NCBI RefSeq assembly: GCF_003060825.1
Contig: NZ_CP028922.1
Coordinates: 4,557,001 to 4,621,000 of the forward strand
Direction of reading: 5' to 3'
From: Paenibacillus sp. CAA11
GTDB taxonomy: Bacteria > Bacillota > Bacilli > Paenibacillales > Paenibacillaceae
DNA length: 64,000 nt
Part shown: positions 1 to 9,051 of the stretch, one piece after another
Layout of the letters: each line of letters opens with the position of its first letter
Position numbering within the stretch: the stretch's first letter is position 1
The notes under the pieces: generated by a model
What the model saw: only the letters and a program-made list of their open reading frames with translations
Told to the model about the DNA's origin: nothing
Databases searched by the model: none
Translations under genes and position numbers: made by a program

Positions 1-1277
1 ATCCCTTTCACCTGAGTAGGAAGCCTGTCATTAACTTGAAGAGAAGATCGGGGCGCCTCAAGCCTGATGGATTGCAATGCAGCCAGGTTAGATTTGACCT
101 CGAGATCAAAGCCAAGGCTTTTCCCTCCGTAAAGAATAGTGATATGAGCCTTGCCTGGAAGGTTGCCTAGAAGTTCCCCTTTTGAGACAACCTTCACAAT
201 ATCTTCGTCACTGCTCTGGAAATCAGACATCTCGGTTACCTTTGCTTGACTAGCATCTGTGAAATGAGCTATTACTTCAGTGCTGTACAGCTCACCTGAA
301 TTTACGGAATAGGTATCATTCGTTACCGATATGGACTCCAGAAGCCGCACCGGAATAGGCTTCGAGGGAACCGTTGGCGAATTTGAATCATGATTTGGTA
401 TTGGAATTGGTGACGTTGGTTTTGGTGTAGGTTTCGGTGTAGGCGTCGGTTTCGGTGTAGGTTTCGGTATCGGCGTCGGTACCGGTGTTGGTGCCGGTGT
501 CGGTGTGAGCGCCGGTGTCGGTGCCGATGTCGGAATTGGCCAAGAACTACTTGAGCTCCCTGCTGAAGTCGGCTCCCTGCCATCTTGGACAAGGCTCGGG
601 CTATTAGCACTAGTGCTCAGCTGTTTTTTAAAATATTCCTCGGCCTTAGCTGTGTAAAAATCACGATTGTACTTTAATTCATACAACAGCTTGGCAATAA
701 CTTCGCGGGGAATGGAGGCTCTATAATCAATCTCGCCTTCCGTAAAAGCGAGCAATCCCATGGCTCTTGTCAGCTCTACTGCCGGACGGGCATAATCAGA
801 GACACCGGGCAGATCAGCCTGCTTGGCATCCTTTAAACGGGCAACCTGTTCGTCATATTGGAGCAGATGTGTAAGAATCAACAGAATTTGCTCGTAGGAG
901 AGCTCCGCCCTCCCGCTAAATTTGCGTTCACTGATACCATACATCAGACCGGACTCATGAATAGCTGCAACATAAGGCTCGGCCCAATCAGACACATCTA
1001 CAAATTCAGTCTTAGCTTGTGGGTTCACAGCAAGCGCTTCATATCGGACTAGCAAAGCGGCAAACTGTTCCCGCGTAAGCATGGCTTTCGGATGATAGCG
1101 CTGAGCTCCGTCCCCAGTTATAATCCCTTCCTGCTGAAGGGCCGTAATTTCTTTTCGGTAAGCCGAGTCGGCTATATCCTTAAACTCTACAGCAGCCCCA
1201 GCTATCGAATACGGGATAAGGATAGGTACTAAGAACAAAACAATGAGACAACTAATCAAACACTTTTTAAAATTCAT
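1..1277 (-). CDS. SLH-domain surface protein with Ig-like region, partial (C-terminus beyond window)
   Basis: The frame is open from an ATG at 1277 to the left edge, giving about 425 codons. Residues 1-28 form a signal peptide (MNFKKCLIS, then a hydrophobic stretch ending IAGA). Three SLH-like segments follow at about 30-80 ([14 protein letters not shown]), 91-140 ([15 protein letters not shown]) and 155-205. Next comes a Ser/Pro/Thr linker (225-300) and a beta-rich part beginning [15 protein letters not shown] that resembles bacterial Ig-like domains. SLH segments bind secondary cell-wall polymer, so this is a wall-bound exported protein. An in-frame ATG at 1304 adds nine residues. AGGAAGG lies about 17 bases before the 1277 ATG, which is far, so the start is uncertain. 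The third SLH copy is weak. Confidence 0.85.
   Translation of the reverse strand, partial: MNFKKCLISCLIVLFLVPILIPYSIAGAAVEFKDIADSAYRKEITALQQEGIITGDGAQRYHPKAMLTREQFAALLVRYEALAVNPQAKTEFVDVSDWAEPYVAAIHESGLMYGISERKFSGRAELSYEQILLILTHLLQYDEQVARLKDAKQADLPGVSDYARPAVELTRAMGLLAFTEGEIDYRASIPREVIAKLLYELKYNRDFYTAKAEEYFKKQLSTSANSPSLVQDGREPTSAGSSSSSWPIPTSAPTPALTPTPAPTPVPTPIPKPTPKPTPTPKPTPKPTSPIPIPNHDSNSPTVPSKPIPVRLLESISVTNDTYSVNSGELYSTEVIAHFTDASQAKVTEMSDFQSSDEDIVKVVSKGELLGNLPGKAHITILYGGKSLGFDLEVKSNLAALQSIRLEAPRSSLQVNDRLPTQVKG
405..550 (-). repeat. Pro-Thr microsatellite inside the SLH protein
   Basis: Tandem six-base units (variants of ggtgta and ggtttc on the plus strand) encode alternating Pro-Thr/Lys/Ala pairs, giving a stiff linker between the SLH anchors and the Ig-like part. 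Such low-complexity tracts can change length by slippage. Confidence 0.8.
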
Positions 1278-1771
1278 ATAGCAACGAGCACCAGCCTTCC
1301 TCATCTACAACAGAAAAACTGCCCAAATTCAGGATCGTCTACTGTTGTCAGATTGGCGGCAGTCTCTCTAACTTTGATATCGGAGGTGCATGGGCACAAA
1401 TAAATAGTCTATAAGTTCCTAATTTTCAGCGGACAGATTCCATTTATGTAAAAATATATAAGTTTAATCTCTAGGAAGAAGGACATGGCCGTTATCTATA
1501 TACCCCACAGGGTATGTTAAACTTAACTACATTTTTTATAGGGGGACAACCAAGTGAATATCGAGCTGCTAAAGGATTTGATCAAAGACGAGCGGGGGAA
1601 TTACTATGTTGCCGTACAGCTATATTGATATGATTGAATTCTATCGTTATCCCAAGCTGCACCGTTAGTTCCTGATTCCCAAACACCAGAGCCGGTTAAC
1701 CGGCTCTGATCGATCCACGGGCATACAGATGGTGATATGAGGTAGATGGTGGATTCACAAATGAATAGAAT
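1278..1771. other. Intergenic region with a palindrome and a doubtful mini-ORF
   Basis: About 490 bases without a convincing gene. A GTG at 1554 behind GGGGGACAACCAA opens a 24-codon frame to 1628, and an overlapping frame at about 1609 gives another 20 codons. These may be scraps of a decayed gene. A palindrome lies at 1688-1707. Confidence 0.4.
1688..1707. terminator. Perfect 20-base palindrome after the MBL gene
   Basis: AGAGCCGG and CCGGCTCT flank a central TTAA. It lies 65 bases past the stop of the minus-strand MBL gene. No clear U-run follows on either strand, so termination is only one reading; a protein-binding site is the other. Confidence 0.4.
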
Positions 1772-2875
1772 CTACTGCCGCCACCAGGCACTTACAGGGT
1801 AGGGTGCTTCACCTAGGATAACCTTCTCACCTATTTCTGGGGTAGTTATCGTTACGCCCTTCTGCTTTGCAGCTTGAATGGCGCGCTCCACGGGTTCGGT
1901 CCAAGGATGTAGTGCCAGCGTAAAGGCTGCCCAATGTACAGGAAGCAAAAGTCCGCCCCGCACATCAAGATGCGCCTGTATTGTCTGCTCGGGAGTCATA
2001 TGAACAGCAGACCACCTTCTATCATATTGCCCGCATTCCATCAGAGCTGCATCGAAGGGCCCGTATTTACGGCCAATTTCCGCAAAATGCTTGTCGTATC
2101 CACTGTCCCCGCTGAAAAAAATCCTGCGGGACTCGCCCTGAATAGCCCACGAGCACCAGAGCGTGGTATCCCGGTCACGCAGCCTTCTTCCTGAGGAGTG
2201 CCGGGCTGGCGTACAAGCAAGCTTCAACCCATCATATTCGGATTCCTCCCACCAATCAAGCTCTTCAATCTGAGATGAATCAATTCCCCACCGCTGCAAA
2301 TGTGCCCCGACACCCAGCGGGACCAGGAAGCAGCCAACCTTGTCTTTTAGCTTCCGGATCGTTCTATAGTCCAGGTGATCATAATGATCGTGAGACATCA
2401 GCACTAGGTCGATCAAAGGCATTTCCTCTGGGGCAACTGGCAGACCTCCATACCGCTTGCCTCCAATAAAAGGAATAGAAGAAGGATAACGACCCAGCAT
2501 CGGGTCGAGCAGCAAAAGCTTACCATCCATCTCCAGAATTGAAGCGGAATGCCCCAGCCAGGTGATTGCAGTGCGTTCCCGCTCTGAATACGCTAGCGGT
2601 GCCCAGGTTCGTACCTGCAGCTGCCCCTGGGGTCTGCGCAGCGGATCGCGCTTGATGAAGTCCCAAAGCAGCAACATTGACGAACCGAAACCGCTAGCCT
2701 CTGGGGGTGGCATAGGATTGGTAAATTTGCCGTCTATGTAGGGAAGCGACTTCGCTGCCTGCTCCATCCTTTCTTGATCAGGCTTCCCTCCAAAGGGGGG
2801 ATACAGTACCATGGCGGCATAGCCTACTCCCCAGAGCGCAGCAAGAATGAGAGTTACGACAATTGCAGTATTCAC
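1772..2875 (-). CDS. MBL-fold metallohydrolase with N-terminal membrane anchor
   Basis: 367 residues. A hydrophobic segment at about 4-25 suggests membrane anchoring. The metallo-beta-lactamase fold is marked by TWLGHSASILEMDGK, the metal-binding SHDHYDHLDY motif, TPARHSSGR and SGDSGYDKHF. This arrangement matches the NAPE-phospholipase-D-like/UlaG-like group, whose members are often phosphodiesterases or lactonases. The substrate cannot be read here. The start is GTG behind AGGAGGGGACGAAG. A methyltransferase gene lies 50 bases upstream on the same strand, so the two may be cotranscribed. Confidence 0.85.
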   Translation of the reverse strand: MNTAIVVTLILAALWGVGYAAMVLYPPFGGKPDQERMEQAAKSLPYIDGKFTNPMPPPEASGFGSSMLLLWDFIKRDPLRRPQGQLQVRTWAPLAYSERERTAITWLGHSASILEMDGKLLLLDPMLGRYPSSIPFIGGKRYGGLPVAPEEMPLIDLVLMSHDHYDHLDYRTIRKLKDKVGCFLVPLGVGAHLQRWGIDSSQIEELDWWEESEYDGLKLACTPARHSSGRRLRDRDTTLWCSWAIQGESRRIFFSGDSGYDKHFAEIGRKYGPFDAALMECGQYDRRWSAVHMTPEQTIQAHLDVRGGLLLPVHWAAFTLALHPWTEPVERAIQAAKQKGVTITTPEIGEKVILGEAPYPVSAWWRQ

Positions 2876-2925
2876 CTTCGTCCCCTCCTATCTTAATGAA
2901 CAAGCAGCCCTGCGAATAATGCTCA

Positions 2926-3474
2926 CTATCTAGCATAGACATATATTTTAGTTTGATAAGTATCCCGGCAGGTAATGATGCGCTCCGGCGTCCAGCCGGG
3001 AAGCGCGAAGCAGACGCTGATCACCTTGGCTCCGGGCGAAAGACGTGTTCGCAGCAGTTTACTCAGACGGGTCATCGCACCGGGAAAAAGATAACACACG
3101 ACCACATCCACATCCTCGTAAGGAAAGGTATATAAATCTCCCCGCAGGAAGCGAACATTCCTAAGTCTGCGCAGTCTAGCAGCAAGCTGGGAGACCCCAA
3201 GCGGGATTTGCGAATTCTCAATTCCTACGATGCTCCATCCGCTACAGTGCGCCCCAATCTCCAGAGCAAGATGCCCCCAACCCGATCCAGCCTCGACCAG
3301 ATTCCCCCGCGTTCCAATTTGCTTAAGCTCCCTCGTCACGACGCGCCGGGCGTAGGCTGAGGATGGCATAGGGGTAATGCCGTTCTTCCAGCTGATGAGC
3401 ACAATGGATAAGGCACCGAATAGGATGACTGCCGCCAGCACGCCTGAAATTACTTGATAGATTAACCCTGCCAT
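2926..3474 (-). CDS. Membrane-anchored class I SAM-dependent methyltransferase
   Basis: 182 residues. An N-terminal hydrophobic helix (about 5-27) precedes a Rossmann methyltransferase core: motif I is VEAGSGWGHLALEIG, the acidic end of strand 2 is IVGIENS, and motif II/III is RFLRGDLYTFPYEDVDVV. The protein is shorter than many methyltransferases but the SAM-binding core looks complete. GGAGGTGAGGCT precedes the ATG. The acceptor is unknown. It probably sits in one transcript with the MBL hydrolase downstream. Confidence 0.75.
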   Translation of the reverse strand: MAGLIYQVISGVLAAVILFGALSIVLISWKNGITPMPSSAYARRVVTRELKQIGTRGNLVEAGSGWGHLALEIGAHCSGWSIVGIENSQIPLGVSQLAARLRRLRNVRFLRGDLYTFPYEDVDVVVCYLFPGAMTRLSKLLRTRLSPGAKVISVCFALPGWTPERIITCRDTYQTKIYVYAR

Positions 3475-3604
3475 AGCCTCACCTCCATTCCCACAATAGC
3501 ACCTGTGAAATACGTTGTATATGCTTGTTATGTAAGAAAGTAAGCTAGTCCTTGTAAAAAAAACGTGATGGCCAAAAAATGATGCTAGACAAAGAAAGAG
3601 GCTG

Positions 3605-3629
3605 CCCGGTCACTCATGTGACTTCCGGG
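3605..3629 (-). terminator. Terminator of the giant SLH gene
   Basis: A stem CCCGG-TCAC/GTGA-CTT-CCGGG is followed on the minus strand by the U-rich run CTCTTTCTTTG, 25 bases past the stop at 3654. Confidence 0.65.
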
Positions 3630-3653
3630 ACACCCCCTTCTTCGTAAAGATGC

Positions 3654-6600
3654 TTATTTAATAAACTGAAGATATTGCAGCAGGCGCTTCACCATCACTA
3701 CAGCTTGAGCTCGTGTAGCAGGGTCATGAGCGAAGAGCATGCCATCCGCCGTTCCCTGAAGGATGCCTGCAGCTGCAGCCTTAGCCAGGGCCTCTTTGGA
3801 CCAAGAAGCTGCGGTACCTGCATCCTTGAATCTGCTCAAGACTTCAACATCTGCCTGCACATCTGCTCCTGCGGCCGCCAGTGCACGGGCGACCATCTCT
3901 GCCATTTGCTCCCGGGTTACCTTCTCCTGAGGCAAGAAGCTCCCTTCGCCGGTACCGAAAATCAGCTGGAGACGCTGAGCAGCTCCAATGGCTCCATAGT
4001 ACCAATCGCCTGGCCGTACATCGTTATAAGCTGCGACAGGCGCCTGCTCGGCATAACCTAGGGCACGAACCAGAAGTGCTGCGAACTCTGCACGGGTCAC
4101 ATCACTGCCCGGTGCGAAGCTCTGGGCGGCCCTGCCATTCACAATCAGTTTACTCGCGAGAAGCTCAGCATCCGACTTAGCCCAGTGCTTTTCCATATCG
4201 GCAAAAGTCCTGTTCACCTGAATAACCAAAAACGTTCCATTATAAGGGGAGAACAGTTCCAATTGAGCTGTGCCCTTCTCTGTGGTAAGCCTCGAAGGCA
4301 CATAATGAAGCTTGTTCGCAGCATCTGCCCATACCGCTGTCACTTCGGACGGTTCAGTGCCGCTAGGTAGTGATAAGGTCCTCTCAATATAACCTCCGTT
4401 GAAATCCCGAATCTCTTCCCCGTTCACCTTCAGACCAAACTGCACCGCGTGCTTCAGCATGACTTGAGCCCCCAATGCAGCAGCCGCTTGTTGAAGCGTC
4501 CCATCGTCAGCCTGACTGCCTTCTGCAAGAGTGACTACTACAGCTTCGGACGGGGTTAAGTCCGGCAGGGCGGATATGGGAAGCAGATAACTCACTGCCC
4601 CACGGGTGCTTATCTTTACAGCCGCAGATGAATTCTGCTTGGCTGCGCTTAGCAAAGGCTGACCCGGCAGCTTCACCTCAATGATCGGCGCCTTGCTGCT
4701 GACCTCAATTGTGACCAGCTTAGAACTGGAAGTGAACGCTTGATGCAGAGTAGACTCATCAATGCTGGCCGTTGCGATCGTTCGGCCGTCTTCAGCTTTC
4801 CGTTCTGTAAGTTTAAGCTTGATGCCTGCTCCGTTAATCGTAACCTCGATGGGTACCTCAGGGGACGGTGATGGTGTTGGTGACGGAGTCGGGGCTGCGG
4901 GTGCAGCCGATACTCCACCGCCCGAGCTTGAAGGAGGAGCAGGGGCTGGCGGCGTACTCGGTACCGGCTCCGAAACTTTGGTCCACTTCGCATACAGCGT
5001 GAGGTTCGCCGTCACGGGTGTGCTGAAATCATACGGCGCGGTTAAGCCGCTGTCCGTGTACCAGCCGCCGAATGTGTAGCCGCTGCGTGTCGGCGCTGGC
5101 GTTGGCTCAACAGCCTTCTCGCCCTCCTTCAACGTCTGGCTCGCCACAGCCGAGCCGCCGCTGCTCTCAAAGCTCACCGTGTACTCCTTCTCCGTCCACT
5201 TCGCATACAGCGTGAGGTCCGCCGTCACGGGTGTGCTGAAGTCATACGGCGTAGTTTGGCCGCTGTCTGTATACCAGCCGCCAAATGTGTAGCCGCCGCG
5301 CGTCGGCGCTGGCGTTGGTTCAACAGCTTTCCCGCCTTCCTTCAACGTCTGAGTCGCCACAGCCGAGCCGCCATTGCTCTCAAAACCCACCGTGTACTCC
5401 TTCTCCGTCCACTTCGCATACAGCGTGAGGTTCGCCGTCACGGGTGTGCTGAAGTCATACGGCGCGGTTAAGCCACTGTCTGTATACCAGCCGCCGAATG
5501 TATAGCCGCTGCGCGTTGGCGCTGGCGTGGGCTCAACAGCTTTCTCGCCTTCCTTCAACGTCTGAGTCGCCACAGCCGAGCCGCCGCTGCTCTCAAAGCT
5601 CACCGTGTACTCCTTCTCCGTCCACTTCGCATACAGCGTGAGGTTCCCCGTCACTGGCGTGTTGAAGTCATACGGCGCGGTTAAGCCGCTGTCTGTATAC
5701 CAACCGCCGAATGTGTAGCCGCCGCGCGTCGGCGCTGGCGTGGGTTCAACAGCCTTCTCGCCTTCCTTCAACGTCTGGCTCGCCACCGCCGAGCCGCCGC
5801 TAGTCTCAAAGCTCACGCTGTACTCCTTCTCCGTCCACTTCGCATACAGCGTGAGGTCCGCCGTCACGGGTGTGCTGAAATCATACGGCGTGGTTTGGCC
5901 GCTGTCTGTATACCAACCGCCGAATGTGTAGCCGCCGCGCGTCGGTGCTGGCGTTGGCTCAACAGCCTTCTCGCCCTCCTTCAACGTCTGGCTCGCCACC
6001 GCCGAGCCGCCGCTGCTCTCAAAGCTCACCGTGTACTCCTTCTCCGTCCACTTCGCATACAGCGTGAGGTCCGCCGTCACGGGTGTGCTGAAATCATACG
6101 GCGTGGTTTGGCCGCTGTCTGTATACCAACCGCCGAATGTGTAGCCGCCGCGCGTCGGCGCTGGCGTTGGTTCAACAGCTTTCCCGCCTTCCTTCAACGT
6201 CTGGCTCGCCACCGCCGAGCCGCCGCTGCTCTCAAAGCTCACCGTGTACTCCTTCTCCGTCCACTTCGCATACAGCGCGAGGTCCGCCGCCACGGGTGTG
6301 CTGAAGTCATACGGCGTAGTTTGGCCGCTGTCTGTATACCAGCCGCCGAATGTGTAGCCGCTGCGCGTTGGGACTGGCGTTGGCTCAACAGCCTTCTCGC
6401 CTTCCTTCAACGTCTGGCTCGCCACGGCCGAGCCGCCATTGCTCTCAAAACCCACCGTGTACTCCTTCTCCGTCCACTTCGCATACAGCGTGAGGTTCGC
6501 CGTCACGGGTGTGCTGAAATCATACGGCGTGGTTTGGCCGCTGTCTGTATACCAACCGCCGAATGTGTAGCCGCCGCGCGTCGGCGCTGGCGTGGGTTCA

Positions 6601-8033
6601 ACAGCCTTCTCGCCTTCCTTCAACGTCTGAGTCGCCACGGCCGAGCCGCCGCTAGTCTCAAAGCTCACGCTGTACTCCTTCTCTGTCCACTTCGCATACA
6701 GCGTGAGGTTCGCCGTCACGGGTGTGCTGAAATCATACGACGTGGTTTGGCCGCTGTCTGTATACCAACCGCCGAATGTGTAGCCGCTGCGCGTTGGCGC
6801 TGGCGTGGGCTCAACAGCCTTCTCGCCCTCCTTTACCGTCTGGTCCGCCACGGCCGAGCCGCCGCTGCTGTCAAAGCTCACCGTGTGAACAACCGGAACC
6901 GGAGTCGTTCCTCTTTCAAATGTTAGTGTAACACTCACTTTTTCGCTGCTCTTATTATTATTGCTTGCTACATAAGTAAAGCTGTCCTCCCCACCGGTAT
7001 AATCGGGGTAAGGGTAGTAAGCAAAGGCTCCATCCCGCTCAAGGGTCAACATACCATGCGATGGCTGATCTACCACTTTAGCCGTAAGAGCATTAGAATC
7101 ATTGCGAAGCACTCCTTCGGCAGGCAGAACCTCCAACATAGGCCCTTTTACAATATAACTGTCCGATTGTGCCCTAGGCAGCGGATCATCAGGCAGCAAG
7201 GGATAGCTTCCACTAAGCTGGATGTAGTAGTAGAGGTTTGAATCATACAGCGAGATTAAGTTAGGAAGAAAAAATACCGTACGTCCATCCCCACCATATA
7301 TCTCCCCTATTCTCGAGTACAACACCTGATTTTCCCGGATCCCCACAGCCGAACCATCCGCCAAGGTCCAATTAGAATAAGGCATCTCTTTGGGAAAAAG
7401 AATCAGTTCCCCTGTGTATTCACTTCCTGTAGTGCTAGAGCTCGGGGGATATAATCCTTGAGTTGACACATAATACTTAATGCCTGAGTACTGAAAGCTC
7501 AGACCAGGGAGATTAAACTTCTCCAAATTCCCCCCATTCGCAGTGAAACTATCCCCATAGACACCAAACAGATTAGGATAGGCCGCCGTAACCAGGGATC
7601 TTCCATCCGCTGGCAGCCAGCCCCCAGGTGTAAAATCAAACGGAAACAAACGGACTTCCCCTGTAAAGGTATCGTCTGCAACTTGATCTACAGTCGGATA
7701 TTGCCCCTCTGCAGCAATATAGTAGCCTGTGCCCTGCAAAGGTTCCAAACCTCTTAAATCCGGAAGCGCAAAGTCTGTAACTCCGTCTCCCCCAAATTTA
7801 TTGCCGATTAACTGATATAAGGCTGGATGCTCAGAGATGTTCAGCTTCTGGCCCGCACAAAAAAGCCAGCCCTGAACTCCCCTAGCATAAGGAAATAGAC
7901 GAATTTCACCTGTGATGGGATTCATCCCAGCCGCAGCGGCCCTTTTATCGGGTCCAATCCCTCCTAAGATTCCTGAAACTACCAGGACTACCGCTAATAA
8001 GCCTTGTATCCACCTTTTCCATGAATTACGCAC
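3654..8033 (-). CDS. Giant SLH surface protein: tail-collar-like, Ig-like and nine InlB-type repeats
   Basis: 1459 residues. A signal peptide (about 1-35) is followed by three similar blocks of about 85 residues with motifs such as GEIRLFPYARGVQGWLFCAG and FALPDLRG. These resemble phage tail-collar/microcystin-dependent-protein domains. A cadherin/VCBS-like Ig domain (about 285-375, GGEDSFTYVAS) follows. Nine tandem copies of a 71-residue Listeria-Bacteroides (InlB B-type) repeat run from about 381 to 1018 (GYTFGGWYTDSG...LYAKWTEKEY). A Pro/Ser linker and a beta-rich region lead to three C-terminal SLH domains (about 1275-1455; FADMEKHWAKSD, VRPGDWYYGAIGAAQ). The start is GTG behind AAAGGAGTAAGCAG. 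Likely a wall-bound adhesin; the ligand is unknown. Confidence 0.92.
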   Translation of the reverse strand: MRNSWKRWIQGLLAVVLVVSGILGGIGPDKRAAAAGMNPITGEIRLFPYARGVQGWLFCAGQKLNISEHPALYQLIGNKFGGDGVTDFALPDLRGLEPLQGTGYYIAAEGQYPTVDQVADDTFTGEVRLFPFDFTPGGWLPADGRSLVTAAYPNLFGVYGDSFTANGGNLEKFNLPGLSFQYSGIKYYVSTQGLYPPSSSTTGSEYTGELILFPKEMPYSNWTLADGSAVGIRENQVLYSRIGEIYGGDGRTVFFLPNLISLYDSNLYYYIQLSGSYPLLPDDPLPRAQSDSYIVKGPMLEVLPAEGVLRNDSNALTAKVVDQPSHGMLTLERDGAFAYYPYPDYTGGEDSFTYVASNNNKSSEKVSVTLTFERGTTPVPVVHTVSFDSSGGSAVADQTVKEGEKAVEPTPAPTRSGYTFGGWYTDSGQTTSYDFSTPVTANLTLYAKWTEKEYSVSFETSGGSAVATQTLKEGEKAVEPTPAPTRGGYTFGGWYTDSGQTTPYDFSTPVTANLTLYAKWTEKEYTVGFESNGGSAVASQTLKEGEKAVEPTPVPTRSGYTFGGWYTDSGQTTPYDFSTPVAADLALYAKWTEKEYTVSFESSGGSAVASQTLKEGGKAVEPTPAPTRGGYTFGGWYTDSGQTTPYDFSTPVTADLTLYAKWTEKEYTVSFESSGGSAVASQTLKEGEKAVEPTPAPTRGGYTFGGWYTDSGQTTPYDFSTPVTADLTLYAKWTEKEYSVSFETSGGSAVASQTLKEGEKAVEPTPAPTRGGYTFGGWYTDSGLTAPYDFNTPVTGNLTLYAKWTEKEYTVSFESSGGSAVATQTLKEGEKAVEPTPAPTRSGYTFGGWYTDSGLTAPYDFSTPVTANLTLYAKWTEKEYTVGFESNGGSAVATQTLKEGGKAVEPTPAPTRGGYTFGGWYTDSGQTTPYDFSTPVTADLTLYAKWTEKEYTVSFESSGGSAVASQTLKEGEKAVEPTPAPTRSGYTFGGWYTDSGLTAPYDFSTPVTANLTLYAKWTKVSEPVPSTPPAPAPPSSSGGGVSAAPAAPTPSPTPSPSPEVPIEVTINGAGIKLKLTERKAEDGRTIATASIDESTLHQAFTSSSKLVTIEVSSKAPIIEVKLPGQPLLSAAKQNSSAAVKISTRGAVSYLLPISALPDLTPSEAVVVTLAEGSQADDGTLQQAAAALGAQVMLKHAVQFGLKVNGEEIRDFNGGYIERTLSLPSGTEPSEVTAVWADAANKLHYVPSRLTTEKGTAQLELFSPYNGTFLVIQVNRTFADMEKHWAKSDAELLASKLIVNGRAAQSFAPGSDVTRAEFAALLVRALGYAEQAPVAAYNDVRPGDWYYGAIGAAQRLQLIFGTGEGSFLPQEKVTREQMAEMVARALAAAGADVQADVEVLSRFKDAGTAASWSKEALAKAAAAGILQGTADGMLFAHDPATRAQAVVMVKRLLQYLQFIK
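4978..6890 (-). repeat. Nine tandem 213-bp coding repeats
   Basis: The anchor gtccacttcg recurs at 4981, 5194, 5407, 5620, 5833, 6046, 6259, 6472 and 6685, an exact 213-base period equal to 71 codons. Copies differ by scattered substitutions that recur in several copies (GGYTF or SGYTF, GQTTP or GLTAP, EGEKA or EGGKA), a mosaic typical of unequal crossing-over or gene conversion. Confidence 0.95.
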
Positions 8034-8103
8034 CTGCTTACTCCTTTCATTCCAAATTGGATTATCCCTCCAATTAGAATGTATTTATATAGAATCTACC
8101 ATA

Positions 8104-8117
8104 TTACTCACGAGTAA
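8104..8117. promoter_or_regulatory. Inverted repeat at the start of the giant SLH transcript
   Basis: TTACTC-AC-GAGTAA lies just downstream of the -10 box on the minus strand. It could be an operator or a 5' mRNA stem; nothing here decides between them. Confidence 0.4.
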
Positions 8118-8126
8118 CATGTAGTG

Positions 8127-8156
8127 ATTATATTAAATTTAATCTATTGAATACAA
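8127..8156 (-). promoter_or_regulatory. Sigma-A-type promoter of the giant SLH gene
   Basis: On the minus strand TTGTAT (8156-8151), an 18-base spacer and TATAAT (8132-8127) form a near-consensus promoter, about 95 bases before the GTG start. Confidence 0.7.
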
Positions 8157-8195
8157 GAAATATTTTCTTGCAGCTACCCTCGCTGATTCTGTCGA

Positions 8196-8216
8196 TAAAA
8201 AATCCCCTTCTGGGAT
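8196..8216 (-). terminator. Terminator of the glutathione peroxidase gene
   Basis: On the minus strand the stem ATCCC-AGAAG-GGGAT runs straight into TTTTTTAT, about 75 bases past the stop at 8293. Confidence 0.7.
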
Positions 8217-8292
8217 AAAAGAAAGCAGGGCTGACCCGGACAGCTCACTCTTGTCTCAAAAGGGGAGAATTAACATATAACTACTCTATGAA

Positions 8293-8787
8293 TCAAGCAT
8301 CCGCTAGTGGCTTCAGCAAACTCTGAATTTGCTGTTCCAGCTTGGCAGGCTCTTCAGTAGGTGCAAACCGCTTCACCACATGGCCATTGCGGTCCACCAG
8401 GAACTTGGTGAAGTTCCACTTGATCGCTTTGGACCCCAGCACACCCCTGGCTTCCTCGGTCAATTGCTTAAACAGCGGGTGGGCTTCGCTCCCATTCACA
8501 TCAATCTTAGAGAAGAGCGGGAAGTTCACACCGAAGTTCAGCTCGCAAGCCTCAGCAATCTGGGCATCATCACCCGGCTCTTGATTGGCGAATTGTCCGC
8601 AGGGGAAGCCCAGCACAGCAAATCCCTGATCTTTGTAAGTGTCATACAGCTTCTGCAGCCCTTTGAATTGAGGAGCAAACCCGCACTTGGTTGCTGTATT
8701 AACAATGAGCAGGACTTGGCCCTTATAAGACTCCAGCGTAGTTTCTTCTCCCTTGATGGTCCTTACGGGAATACTGAATATTGACAT
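8293..8787 (-). CDS. Glutathione peroxidase-family thiol peroxidase
   Basis: 164 residues, the normal length for the bacterial Cys-type family (BsaA/Gpo-like). The catalytic motif NTATKCGFAPQ has Cys in place of selenocysteine. FPCGQFANQEPG supplies the conserved Gln, and KWNFTKFLVD the Trp and Asn of the tetrad. There is no signal peptide, so it acts in the cytoplasm, reducing hydroperoxides probably with thioredoxin. GGGAGG precedes the ATG. It is a single-gene unit, divergent from the basic protein gene at 9052. Confidence 0.93.
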   Translation of the reverse strand: MSIFSIPVRTIKGEETTLESYKGQVLLIVNTATKCGFAPQFKGLQKLYDTYKDQGFAVLGFPCGQFANQEPGDDAQIAEACELNFGVNFPLFSKIDVNGSEAHPLFKQLTEEARGVLGSKAIKWNFTKFLVDRNGHVVKRFAPTEEPAKLEQQIQSLLKPLADA

Positions 8788-9051
8788 TGCTCACAACCTC
8801 CCTAAGTCAATTATTGGTTTTATGCAATTTAATTTTAGAAAATTAATATGACAAAGTCAATGCCCGCCGCCCCTTTGATCGGTCTATTTATCTAGTCTAT
8901 AGAAGTCCATTTTCGATCCATAGATATGAATCCACCCAAGGAAGAATAGAGACATAAGCTTCTTTTCTTCAAGGCCGTTCTTCCGCCCTCACCCTTTGTC
9001 CTCTGTTTTACTACTAATACAGTAGCTCAAATATGAAAGGAGAGGAACGAA

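Noticed and set aside
1554-1628. A 24-codon frame with a GGGGG ribosome-like element
   Set aside because: Too short, no signal peptide or partner gene, and its sequence looks like a decayed fragment.
4978-6890. CRISPR-like spaced repeats
   Set aside because: The period is 213 bases with no unique spacers; the array is coding.
5895-6926. A 343-codon plus-strand open frame across the repeat array
   Set aside because: It is the antisense of the 213-bp repeats and stays open only because the repeat lacks stops in that frame; the minus frame has signal peptide, known domains and ribosome site.
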